A stretch of DNA of 64,000 bases from M3007 sp044230315 (GTDB lineage Bacteria; Bacteroidota; Bacteroidia; Chitinophagales; Saprospiraceae), in contig JBGARJ010000020.1 of NCBI GenBank assembly GCA_044230315.1, forward strand, positions 1-64,000, read 5' to 3'. The stretch's first letter is position 1; the number at the start of each line of letters is the position of its first letter. Shown piece after piece: positions 17,881 to 25,058 of the stretch. A program made the translations under genes and the position numbers. The notes beneath the pieces are model-generated. The model was not told the origin of the DNA, made no database searches, and saw only the letters and a program-made list of their open reading frames with translations.

Positions 17881-17981
17881 GGTAATGTGATCAATGGGGT
17901 CAATGTGGTCAATGGGGGCAATAGGTTGAGATGGAAAAAAATTGCCCCCATTGACCACATTTATTCATTGACCGCATTACC
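17881..17981. repeat. Large palindrome between infC and rpmI
   Basis: Two arms of about 41 bp (17881-17922 and 17941-17981) surround an 18-nt loop. The inner 20 bp (17903-17922 with 17941-17960) are perfectly complementary; the outer half has a few mismatches and one bulge. The left arm also carries three TCAATG direct repeats. It starts 10 nt after the infC stop and its right edge overlaps the rpmI -7 element, so folding could affect both termination and rpmI initiation. Confidence 0.75.
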
Positions 17982-17985
17982 TTTG
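17978..17985 (+). promoter_or_regulatory. Putative -7 promoter element of rpmI-rplT
   Basis: TACCTTTG, an exact TAnnTTTG match, lies 31 nt before the rpmI ATG. It suggests rpmI-rplT can be transcribed independently of infC. It overlaps the right arm of the large palindrome. Confidence 0.5.
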
Positions 17986-18016
17986 CGCTCCATTTTTACA
18001 AAAACACATTTTTGCT

Positions 18017-18211
18017 ATGCCGAAAATGAAAACCCACTCCGGCGCCAAGAAGCGTTTCAAGGTGACCGGTTCGGGGAAAATCAAACGCAATCGGGCCAAA
18101 ATGCGCCACCTGATGCGTAAAAAAACGACGAAAGCGAAACGCCACCTGCGCGATACCATTATCGTGGACCGTTCGGAACACGCGCGCATCGAGCGCCTGC
18201 TGGCGATCTGA
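18017..18211 (+). CDS. rpmI: 50S ribosomal protein bL35
   Basis: A 64-aa ribosomal protein of the large subunit. MPKMKTHSGAKKRFKVTGSG is the family start, followed by KIKRNRAKMRHL and a Lys/Arg-rich body. Full length for bL35. It lies between infC and rplT as in most bacteria. There is no Shine-Dalgarno sequence, which is usual for highly expressed Bacteroidota genes. Confidence 0.97.
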   Translation: MPKMKTHSGAKKRFKVTGSGKIKRNRAKMRHLMRKKTTKAKRHLRDTIIVDRSEHARIERLLAI

Positions 18212-18266
18212 TTCCGCTGCCACCGCAGCAGGCCGCAGGCCGGCCGCTCCGGTTCACCAAGTGCGC

Positions 18267-18290
18267 AAGCCAGCCAACGGGCTGGTTTTT
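18267..18290 (+). terminator. Terminator-like hairpin in the rpmI-rplT spacer (possible attenuator)
   Basis: CCAGCC pairs with GGCTGG around an AACG loop, extended by A-T pairs, and is followed by TTTTT. It sits in the middle of a 195-bp spacer inside a ribosomal protein operon, where partial termination or L20-type feedback is plausible but unproven. Confidence 0.45.
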
Positions 18291-18406
18291 CACCCATTTT
18301 TTAACGAGGACTCCGGTTTAAAGTATTTGTGACCCGCCCGCCATTCTGCCTTACCGGCAAGCCCGGCAGCGCCCGAATCCCGGAGTTGTACTAAAAAAGA
18401 ACACAC

Positions 18407-18754
18407 ATGCCAAGAGCAACCAACAACCCGGCCAGCCGCGCCCGCCGGAGAAAAATCATGAAAGCCGCCCGCGGCTATTTCGGCGCGCGTTCCAAAGTCT
18501 ATACCGTTGCCAAAAACACGCTTGAAAAAGGCTGGCAATATGCTTTCCGCGACCGGAAATTCAAAAAACGCGTGTACCGCCGGCTCTGGATCGCCCGTAT
18601 CAATGCGGCTACCCGCATGGAAGGACTGAGCTACAGCCGCTTTATCCACGCCCTCGGCCAAAAAGGCATCAGCCTCAACCGCAAAGCCCTGGCCGACCTG
18701 GCGCTCAACCACCCGGCTACCTTCAAAGCCATCGTGGACGCGGCAAAACGCTGA
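18407..18754 (+). CDS. rplT: 50S ribosomal protein bL20
   Basis: A 115-aa large-subunit assembly protein. MPRATNNPASRARRRKIMKA opens the long basic N-terminal helix, YFGARSKVYTVAKNTLEKG and FKKRVYRRLWIARINAA are diagnostic, and the C-terminal globular part (LSYSRFIHALGQKGISLNRK) is intact. Normal length. It is last in the infC-rpmI-rplT cluster and followed by a strong terminator. bL20 represses its own operon in several bacteria by binding mRNA; the unusually long spacer before it would leave room for such a site. Confidence 0.97.
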   Translation: MPRATNNPASRARRRKIMKAARGYFGARSKVYTVAKNTLEKGWQYAFRDRKFKKRVYRRLWIARINAATRMEGLSYSRFIHALGQKGISLNRKALADLALNHPATFKAIVDAAKR

Positions 18755-18811
18755 ATTTTGCCTTTTTCCGCCGGTGGGCAACCGGTTGCCTTTTACACTA
18801 CTGCTGAACAA

Positions 18812-18851
18812 AACGAGGAACTGGCTTTCGGGCCGTTCCTCGTTTTTTTTT
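18812..18851 (+). terminator. Strong Rho-independent terminator after rplT
   Basis: AACGAGGAAC pairs perfectly with GTTCCTCGTT (10 bp, 13-nt loop) and runs into nine consecutive T residues. It closes the infC-rpmI-rplT unit. Confidence 0.9.
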
Positions 18852-18990
18852 CGCAGGCGCGTTTTCGATAAATTCCTTTTTGTCAAAATATATTGAATCT
18901 TCCGATAATTGCCGGAACTTCCGCCCCGCATCGGATAAAGAACCAACGCACCACACGTTTAACCGATTCTCTTATTAACAAATTGAACCT

Positions 18991-19773
18991 ATGAAAAAAG
19001 GGCTACTTCTGTTCGTTGCCGTCAGTATCGCAACGCTTTCCTATGCACAACCCTGCATGCGCGATTCCAACCTGTTGCAAACCACCGCTTTGCTGTCGCC
19101 GGCGCCGTACACTCCCGATTCGCCGTTCTATAACCTGAATACAGCCTGTATCAACGAACTGTACAACCAATCGGTCACCGTTCATATCCCGATGGATTTT
19201 AGCGGATTCCCGATCGACAGCGTGAACATTCCGGTGACGGGCGGCATCTCCAATTTACCGGTCGGTATTTCCTATGTGTGCGATCCGCCGAATTGCCGCT
19301 TCCTGCCCAACACCCTGGGTTGTATCCTGCTGACGGGTACGCCTACTTCCGCCAACACCGCGCCCGATACCCTGGATTTGGGAATTACCGCGCTCGTGGC
19401 CACCCCGCTTTTCACCCTGCCGGTCACCTTCCCGGGCACGGTTGCACCGGGCAGCCACTATTATCTGATCCTCAATCCGACCGGACAATGCGCCTCGGCC
19501 GCTGCCGAACCCGGCAGCCCCTTCAGCCTGGTGCGTGCGCGCCCCAACCCATTCTCCGACGGGACGATGATAGAAGTGCAATCGACCGAAACGGGCCGTT
19601 TCCAGTTTGAGGTATTCGACCTGCTGGGCCACCGCCTCCACACCGAAACAGTGCAACTTTTCGAAGGCGCCAACCAAATCCCCTTCGACAGCGCAAACCT
19701 TCCCACCGGGACGTATCTCTACACCATCGGCAACCCAACCGGAAAATCGGTCCGCCGCATGGTCAAAAATTAA
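18991..19773 (+). CDS. Secreted protein with T9SS type A sorting domain
   Basis: A 260-aa exported protein. Signal peptide MKKGLLLFVAVSIATLSYAQ, then a beta-rich region of about 160 residues containing CMRDS, CVCDPPNC-like Cys pairs and PVGISYVCD, resembling putative-Ig modules but without a named family. A type A sorting domain follows from about residue 180: RARPNPFSDGTMIEV, FEVFDLLGHRL, LPTGTYLYTI and terminal RRMVKN. The product should be secreted through T9SS and anchored to the surface lipopolysaccharide. Function unknown. It shares strand and export route with the next gene. Confidence 0.85.
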   Translation: MKKGLLLFVAVSIATLSYAQPCMRDSNLLQTTALLSPAPYTPDSPFYNLNTACINELYNQSVTVHIPMDFSGFPIDSVNIPVTGGISNLPVGISYVCDPPNCRFLPNTLGCILLTGTPTSANTAPDTLDLGITALVATPLFTLPVTFPGTVAPGSHYYLILNPTGQCASAAAEPGSPFSLVRARPNPFSDGTMIEVQSTETGRFQFEVFDLLGHRLHTETVQLFEGANQIPFDSANLPTGTYLYTIGNPTGKSVRRMVKN

Positions 19774-19787
19774 TTCGAAGTTCGGGC

Positions 19788-19823
19788 GTTTGGAGTTTGA
19801 AGGTTGATCTTCAAACTCCAAAC
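19788..19823. repeat. 15-bp perfect intergenic inverted repeat
   Basis: The arms at 19788-19802 and 19809-19823 are perfectly complementary around a 6-nt loop. No clean T-run follows on the plus strand (CTTTTAGG is 10 nt later), so a weak terminator or an mRNA-end stabiliser is more likely than a strong terminator. Confidence 0.55.
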
Positions 19824-19935
19824 TTCAATCGCTTTTAGGGTAATAATCGGTCTCCTGAAAAGTAGTTGCCGCCTTAGGTTTCTAATCCGCTTACCTGCCG
19901 CGCAACACATTTTTTCACGCTTAAAACCGGTTGTT

Positions 19936-21750
19936 ATGCGACAACTCTACCTCACTCTTTTGCTGCTGACGTTCGCCCTGTACTGCCTTCCGGCACAAAC
20001 CGGTTGTCCGGGCTGTGTAGTCATGGTGCCGGCCGGCCTGCCCGACGACACGTTGTACCTGCCGCTTTTCCCAAATGGTGAAAAAGGGACCCCTTACAAC
20101 GAAGACATTTCGTTCCGTGTGCCCAAAACCAGTACGCCTGTTCATGCCGTCGACACCACCACCCCTCCGGGGCTTCCGATTTCCAAAATTGAGATCGTAG
20201 GCATTGAAAACATGCCGCCCGGACTGCATTGGGAAGCCAACCAAACCGTGTTTGAAACGGCCACCCAAACCGACGGCTGCATCAAGATTTGCGGCATCCC
20301 AACGAAAGTCGACACTTTCGTGATGACGGTCAAATTGAAAGCCACCGTGCTCATTTTTACGCAGGAAGCCTCCTTCCCCATTCGCTTGTACATTGCGCCG
20401 AAGGTGAGTACCACCGACGGCTTTGCCATGGCCAATTATACCGGATGCGGGTCTACTACGGTCAGCTTTTCCAACAATATCCCTTCCGGAGGGGACCCGG
20501 GGTTCAGTTATGAATGGGATTTTGGCGACAGCACCACCTTTACCGGCGAAAACCCGCCGCCCCATACCTATACCAAACCCGGATTGTACCCGGTGCACTA
20601 CAAAGCGGTTATCGATACCGCGGGCTACCGGCTGCTCAGCGCCACTGTGCTGAGTGTGGATGGCTGTACCGACCAGTTTGGCCTGGGCTCCCCCGACCTC
20701 TATCTCTTTATCCTCAACCCCAGCGGTAGCCAGGTTTACAATTCGTCGCCGGCGCTCAACAACACTTCTTTGCCGCACACCTTTCAACCCGACCTGCTCC
20801 TGGAAAAACAGGGCAGTTACCGCCTCGAAGTGTGGGATGAAGACTCGGGTATCGAGGGCTCCGACGACCCCTGCGGGACGATCTATTTCGACCACCTCAA
20901 CGACGGCGACACCCTGGTATCGGGGTCGTTTCGGGTGGTATTGAGCATCGATCACCCGGTAGACTCGGTTCTTTCAGCAGATACCGTTCTGGTGTATAAC
21001 CAACCCGTAAAACCCAAGATCAGCGCCAATATTTTCTCGGCTTGTGTAGGCGCCGACACTATCGTGCTTGAGTCTTCCTACGGAGCCGGCAACCAGTGGT
21101 GGTATAACGGACAGCCCATCTCGGGCGCTACCGATTTCCTGTACATGCCCGAAAGCAGCGGTTACTACCAGGTGCAGGTCAACACGATTTACGGGTGTTC
21201 GGCCATTTCCGACAGTGCGGCGGTGAACCTGATCCCCTTGCCGGCAGCGCCGGTATATGAGAACGACCGCAACAACCTGGAATTGCTGGATACGGCGGCA
21301 CTTCCGGCCAATTATGCCCTGCAATGGTACCTGTTCGCGGGGCCGATTGCCGGCGCTACGGGCTTCAGCTACTGCGCCACCATGAGCGGCGACTACAGCC
21401 TCCTGGTCACCGACCTGACGACGGGCTGCACCAATACCTTCCAGTCGAGCGTGGTATTTGATCCAAACTTCGATTGCACGGTGGGCACCGGGCAGGCCCA
21501 GGCAGGCGATCTGCGGATCTATCCGAATCCGGCCCGGGATCTGGTGACGATTCAATTGGCCAGTCCGCTCCAGGCCAACGGCCAACTGGCGGTATGGGAC
21601 GTGGCCGGGCGCTTGATGACCCGGATGACCATCGGAACCGGCATAGAGCAAATGCAACTGGATGCCGGCAGCCTGCCGCAAGGACTTTATTTCCTGGAGT
21701 TGAACGCCGGGGAACAACGCTTGCTGGGGCAATTGGTCATCGTTCGATAA
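19936..21750 (+). CDS. Secreted PKD/Ig-like protein with T9SS type A sorting domain
   Basis: A 604-aa surface protein. Signal peptide from ATG 19936 (MRQLYLTLLLLTFALYCLPAQ), chosen because the upstream in-frame extension is not signal-like. A PKD domain at about 165-245 has YEWDFGDSTTF and HTYTKPGLYPVHY. An Ig-like unit at about 370-430 (QWWYNGQPISGATDFLYMP, SGYYQVQV) is followed by a second, partial one. The type A sorting domain is C-terminal (LRIYPNPARDLVTIQL, WDVAGRLM, LPQGLYFLEL). No catalytic residues are seen; an adhesin or surface-layer role is inferred. Its original terminator is probably the palindrome at 21767-21824, beside which the IS sits. Confidence 0.85.
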   Translation: MRQLYLTLLLLTFALYCLPAQTGCPGCVVMVPAGLPDDTLYLPLFPNGEKGTPYNEDISFRVPKTSTPVHAVDTTTPPGLPISKIEIVGIENMPPGLHWEANQTVFETATQTDGCIKICGIPTKVDTFVMTVKLKATVLIFTQEASFPIRLYIAPKVSTTDGFAMANYTGCGSTTVSFSNNIPSGGDPGFSYEWDFGDSTTFTGENPPPHTYTKPGLYPVHYKAVIDTAGYRLLSATVLSVDGCTDQFGLGSPDLYLFILNPSGSQVYNSSPALNNTSLPHTFQPDLLLEKQGSYRLEVWDEDSGIEGSDDPCGTIYFDHLNDGDTLVSGSFRVVLSIDHPVDSVLSADTVLVYNQPVKPKISANIFSACVGADTIVLESSYGAGNQWWYNGQPISGATDFLYMPESSGYYQVQVNTIYGCSAISDSAAVNLIPLPAAPVYENDRNNLELLDTAALPANYALQWYLFAGPIAGATGFSYCATMSGDYSLLVTDLTTGCTNTFQSSVVFDPNFDCTVGTGQAQAGDLRIYPNPARDLVTIQLASPLQANGQLAVWDVAGRLMTRMTIGTGIEQMQLDAGSLPQGLYFLELNAGEQRLLGQLVIVR

Positions 21751-21766
21751 CCGTTCTCTTTTTCGT

Positions 21767-21824
21767 TTTAGCCAATAAAAAATGGTCGGCTGGGATCCCA
21801 GCCGACCATTTTTTATTGGCTAAA
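21767..21824. repeat. 58-bp perfect palindrome, left copy (bidirectional terminator)
   Basis: TTTAGCCAATAAAAAATGG and its exact complement surround GATC at the centre; the core GGTCGGCTGG/CCAGCCGACC is followed by ATTTTTTATT on either strand. It is identical base for base to 23283-23340. It lies 16 nt after a T9SS gene and abuts the IS end. Confidence 0.9.
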
Positions 21825-23282
21825 CATGAGTCATCTCGAATTTTGAGTCCACCAGAAGAAGAGGCAATTAGCGATGGCCATCCTGAGTCTGTAGAGCGGT
21901 ATCGAGGCTTCTCGGTACCGCTTTCCAGTACGATGAGCCCAATTTCGCAGAAATATTGGGACCCAATCCTTCCAATTTCGCACTATGGTGAGCAGGAAGT
22001 CATATACCAATGAGACGATAGCCATTAATTTCATTCTGTTGTCCCAGAACCAAAGTCTTGGTGATTCCAAACCCATCTCAGATTTTAAGAATCGGAAGCC
22101 TTGTTCGGCTTCCCAACGATGCATATAACTGAAGAGGATTTCCCAGGCTTGGCTTGCCTTTTCGATGGGCAAGGAGGTGATTAAATACATGGGGCTATTG
22201 TAGTTGTGTTTATCCCTTACGATGACCAAAAAGAGTTGGCTGTGCGGATATTCCGAGTGGTTTACCGGTGTCCAATCAATGGAGATTCGTTTGTCTTTTT
22301 GGCGGGCTTTATCCCGTACTATTTTAGTTGCTCTGCCTTTAAAAGATCGGGCTAACAAATGGGTTTTCTTACAGCCTTTTTCTTGATGAAGCAGCAAATG
22401 ATTTTGCTTCCAGCGAAGGATAAATGCTTGTTTGAATTTAAATAAGTAGCGAAGCATCTTTTCGTTGGCATATCCCCGATCCAGCACATGAACTAGTGGC
22501 TGAGCAATGTGTTGGTGCAATTTCCTCAGTAGCCGATAAATAATATTGTCGGGGTCTTCCTTGAATTTACCCCGAGTGGTCCACCAACTCATTTGGCATA
22601 CACTTGGCACCCCGCCCAAATGCGATAAGAATACCCCCGTCCATTGAAAACCCGGCACGCAAATACGACCCAAAGGAGAATTGAAAAAACCTGGGCGAAC
22701 TCTGGTTAGTCGTTGGCCTTTGCTGCTAAATACGCTGCAAAGCCCTTCGGCTACCCAACTTTCATGCTTCTCCACCCGACTATCATCCCACAGCATCAAT
22801 GGACGTTTGCCCTGCCGGCAAATCTGTTCAATGCGCTCTTTAGCACGTGTAAACAAATGAGCGTCAATCAACTCCGATGTCCATTTTTTCGATCTGAGCA
22901 GATTACTAATTCGCTTGGTGCCCGCCGGCGCATGCTCGAAACCAACCACGTAACCCCCTAACTCAGTCAGTAACAAACCCATAGCACGGTTTCTAAACAT
23001 CAATATGATGCTAAACAAATTCAAAAAAGTGCTGACCAGCCGTCTATCAATTTGAGCATCTAAGTCTCGACGAATCTCCTTGGTGTACTGTTCTGCACGC
23101 CGAAGAAGAAAGGTCCCTGCATTTGCTTCAGTGCCAGAAGTTGAGTTATTTTGCCCTACTATTTTAAACATTTGACCTCCTGTCTTTTTGGTGTGGTGAG
23201 ATACCCAAATTTACAGGAGGTTTCTTTTTATCCATAAAAAATCCCGAATCCTGGATCTCGCCAAAATTCGGGATGACTCATG
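21825..23282. mobile_element. IS4-like insertion sequence, 1458 bp
   Basis: Ends start CATGAGTCATC and form 21-bp terminal inverted repeats (21825-21845 and 23262-23282) with one mismatch. It carries one transposase gene on the minus strand whose stop codon lies inside the left repeat. The element is visibly more AT-rich than its surroundings. Both ends abut identical copies of a 58-bp palindrome. Either these are an extreme target duplication or they belong to the element, giving 79-bp terminal repeats and no visible target duplication. The element appears intact. Confidence 0.85.
21831..23171 (-). CDS. IS4-family DDE transposase
   Basis: A 446-aa transposase. The acidic triad can be placed in LMLWDDS (first Asp), VHVLDRGYAN (second Asp), and the IS4-type YREK-like helix YMHRWEAEQGFRFLKSEMGLE with the catalytic Glu. 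The N-terminus is Lys/Arg rich and suited to end binding; the C-terminus ends WWTQNSR within the IS terminal repeat. A perfect Shine-Dalgarno (AGGAGG, minus strand, 23176-23181) precedes the ATG by a few bases, unlike the host genes around it. This suggests adaptation to or origin from an SD-using background. No frameshift or truncation is seen, so it may be active. Confidence 0.92.
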   Translation of the reverse strand: MFKIVGQNNSTSGTEANAGTFLLRRAEQYTKEIRRDLDAQIDRRLVSTFLNLFSIILMFRNRAMGLLLTELGGYVVGFEHAPAGTKRISNLLRSKKWTSELIDAHLFTRAKERIEQICRQGKRPLMLWDDSRVEKHESWVAEGLCSVFSSKGQRLTRVRPGFFNSPLGRICVPGFQWTGVFLSHLGGVPSVCQMSWWTTRGKFKEDPDNIIYRLLRKLHQHIAQPLVHVLDRGYANEKMLRYLFKFKQAFILRWKQNHLLLHQEKGCKKTHLLARSFKGRATKIVRDKARQKDKRISIDWTPVNHSEYPHSQLFLVIVRDKHNYNSPMYLITSLPIEKASQAWEILFSYMHRWEAEQGFRFLKSEMGLESPRLWFWDNRMKLMAIVSLVYDFLLTIVRNWKDWVPIFLRNWAHRTGKRYREASIPLYRLRMAIANCLFFWWTQNSR

Positions 23283-23340
23283 TTTAGCCAATAAAAAATG
23301 GTCGGCTGGGATCCCAGCCGACCATTTTTTATTGGCTAAA
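23283..23340. repeat. 58-bp perfect palindrome, right copy (bidirectional terminator)
   Basis: Identical to 21767-21824 over all 58 bases. It separates the right IS end from the 3' end of the minus-strand hydrolase gene at 23402, for which it can act as terminator. Confidence 0.9.
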
Positions 23341-23401
23341 TTGCCTTACCGCAATAGAAATACCAGCGTAATCTGTGTCGCTTGGCATTTCGACTATGCG
23401 C

Positions 23402-24994
23402 TTATTCGAACGTCACCAGCTTGGTCACAAAACCCGTTTTGAAACTGAGTTTTACCACATACAGACCGGCATTCAGGCCGCTGCGCTGCAGGGTGTAGCC
23501 GGTATTGTTCACCTCGGGGATATGACCCACCAGACGACCGGTGCGGTCGTAGATCTGAATGGCCAGGATATCCTCTTTTTCGCTGCTGAAACGGATTTCA
23601 TCCGTAGCCGGGTTGGGCGCTGCAAGCACGTTGATGTCGTGCGCCAAAGGCTCTTTTGCACTCAATACCTGGTCCACACATTTCTGCAGGCCGAGCGCGA
23701 AGCAAGCGCGGGGAGCGTAGAAGCGCATGATCGTATCCCAGTACAACAGGGCCGCCTGTTTATTGGTGCTGCAGGTCGGGTTGTTCGGCACGGGCGCCGA
23801 CCATTCCCAGGGGGCAGTAGTAGCCGGTACCTGGTTGCCGCCCAGGCTGATGAACGGCTGTACGAGCGGATAGAGGCCGGGGGTCGGGTCAGACCAGTTG
23901 TTGCCGCCGACCATCGGCGTATTGGCAAATGCCGCCAGCCGCTGGGTTTCCAGATCGGAAATGGGTTTTCCGATAAATACATTGTTATTTCCCTGGGCCT
24001 CCATCATCTGCTGCACCACATAGCTGCCCTGCACCTGCACCACCTGAAGGTTGGTACCCGGCACGTTGACGATACCTCCAGCATAGGGGGCGAATTGGTC
24101 ATAGGGCACATGGAAGGAAAGCAGCGGCGTTTGTCCGGGATCGATCCAGGCCGAGTCGGCACAGGCGCCGGCCATATTTACGGCCAGTTGGAAATTGGAG
24201 TTGGGGCCCGGCGTGTTGATACGGGAGAGCGTATCGCCGGTAAGCGGGTTGATCCCCACGCTGGTGCCGTTGATGTTGCCATTCACCGATTCAATGATCA
24301 TCGGAATAGGCGGCGTGCTCGTATTTTGATCGTGGTCCCACAGGAATTTACCGCCGGTCGACAGGGGGATCTTGGCATAACTATCCAAAAATATCGAGTT
24401 CATCGACAGGTAACCGCCGGTGCCCTGGCCCCAAACGACAATTTTAGAAGTGTCGATATTCAACGGATTCCCGCCGGTTGCTACGGATTGTTTGAGGAAG
24501 CGAATACAGCTGCGCACATCCTGAATGCCCCGGTAAGCGGCATTGATGATGCCGTAACGCCGGTCGACGTCGGAGGCAGCAAGGGGGTTCCAGCCGAGGC
24601 GATAATCGACCGACAAGGCCACATAGCCCATTTTGGCGAGGCGCCGGCAGGCTTCCACGGCCGCAGAGTCGCGCGTAGTGCCGCCGCATGCGCCATTGAA
24701 ACCGGGCGTCCCGTCGGAAGGGTTGAGGAACGGCAGGAAGTTGCCGGTATGCAGGTACAGTACCACCGGGCGATGGGTTTCGGTGTCGCTGGCCGGTTGA
24801 TACACGTCCATGATCAACGGTTGCTTGATCAGCGTGGGGTAAGCCAATACGGTAGTGTTGAAGCCGTAAACCTGATTGTACTGGGTACTGATTTGGCTGT
24901 CATCGAATACCTGCTGCAGGTACCGGGTTTGAGCGTTCAAACCGGCCAGCATAATACTACTCAAAAACAAAAGCGATACATACAATTTTTTCAT
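23402..24994 (-). CDS. Secreted alpha/beta-hydrolase-like protein with T9SS type A sorting domain; nucleophile Ser replaced
   Basis: A 530-aa exported protein. Signal peptide MKKLYVSLLFLSSIMLAGLNAQ, a carboxylesterase/BD-FAE-like fold (HRPVVLYLHTGNF as oxyanion region, MGYVALSVDYRLGWN, VRSCIRFLKQ), and a type A sorting domain (NVLAAPNPATDEIRFSS, IYDRTGRLV, LNAGLYVVKL). The nucleophile elbow is VWGQGTGGYLS: residue 191 is Gly where GxSxG hydrolases have Ser. Classical esterase activity is therefore doubtful; a binding role or nearby substitute (Thr192) is possible. The start at 24994 begins the signal peptide. It follows the TonB receptor by 64 bp on the same strand, probably one operon. Confidence 0.85.
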   Translation of the reverse strand: MKKLYVSLLFLSSIMLAGLNAQTRYLQQVFDDSQISTQYNQVYGFNTTVLAYPTLIKQPLIMDVYQPASDTETHRPVVLYLHTGNFLPFLNPSDGTPGFNGACGGTTRDSAAVEACRRLAKMGYVALSVDYRLGWNPLAASDVDRRYGIINAAYRGIQDVRSCIRFLKQSVATGGNPLNIDTSKIVVWGQGTGGYLSMNSIFLDSYAKIPLSTGGKFLWDHDQNTSTPPIPMIIESVNGNINGTSVGINPLTGDTLSRINTPGPNSNFQLAVNMAGACADSAWIDPGQTPLLSFHVPYDQFAPYAGGIVNVPGTNLQVVQVQGSYVVQQMMEAQGNNNVFIGKPISDLETQRLAAFANTPMVGGNNWSDPTPGLYPLVQPFISLGGNQVPATTAPWEWSAPVPNNPTCSTNKQAALLYWDTIMRFYAPRACFALGLQKCVDQVLSAKEPLAHDINVLAAPNPATDEIRFSSEKEDILAIQIYDRTGRLVGHIPEVNNTGYTLQRSGLNAGLYVVKLSFKTGFVTKLVTFE

Positions 24995-25058
24995 TGTCAA
25001 CGATTTAGGAATTATTATTGGTTGTGTTTTAAAAATACGATAGCGCAACAAATATACA

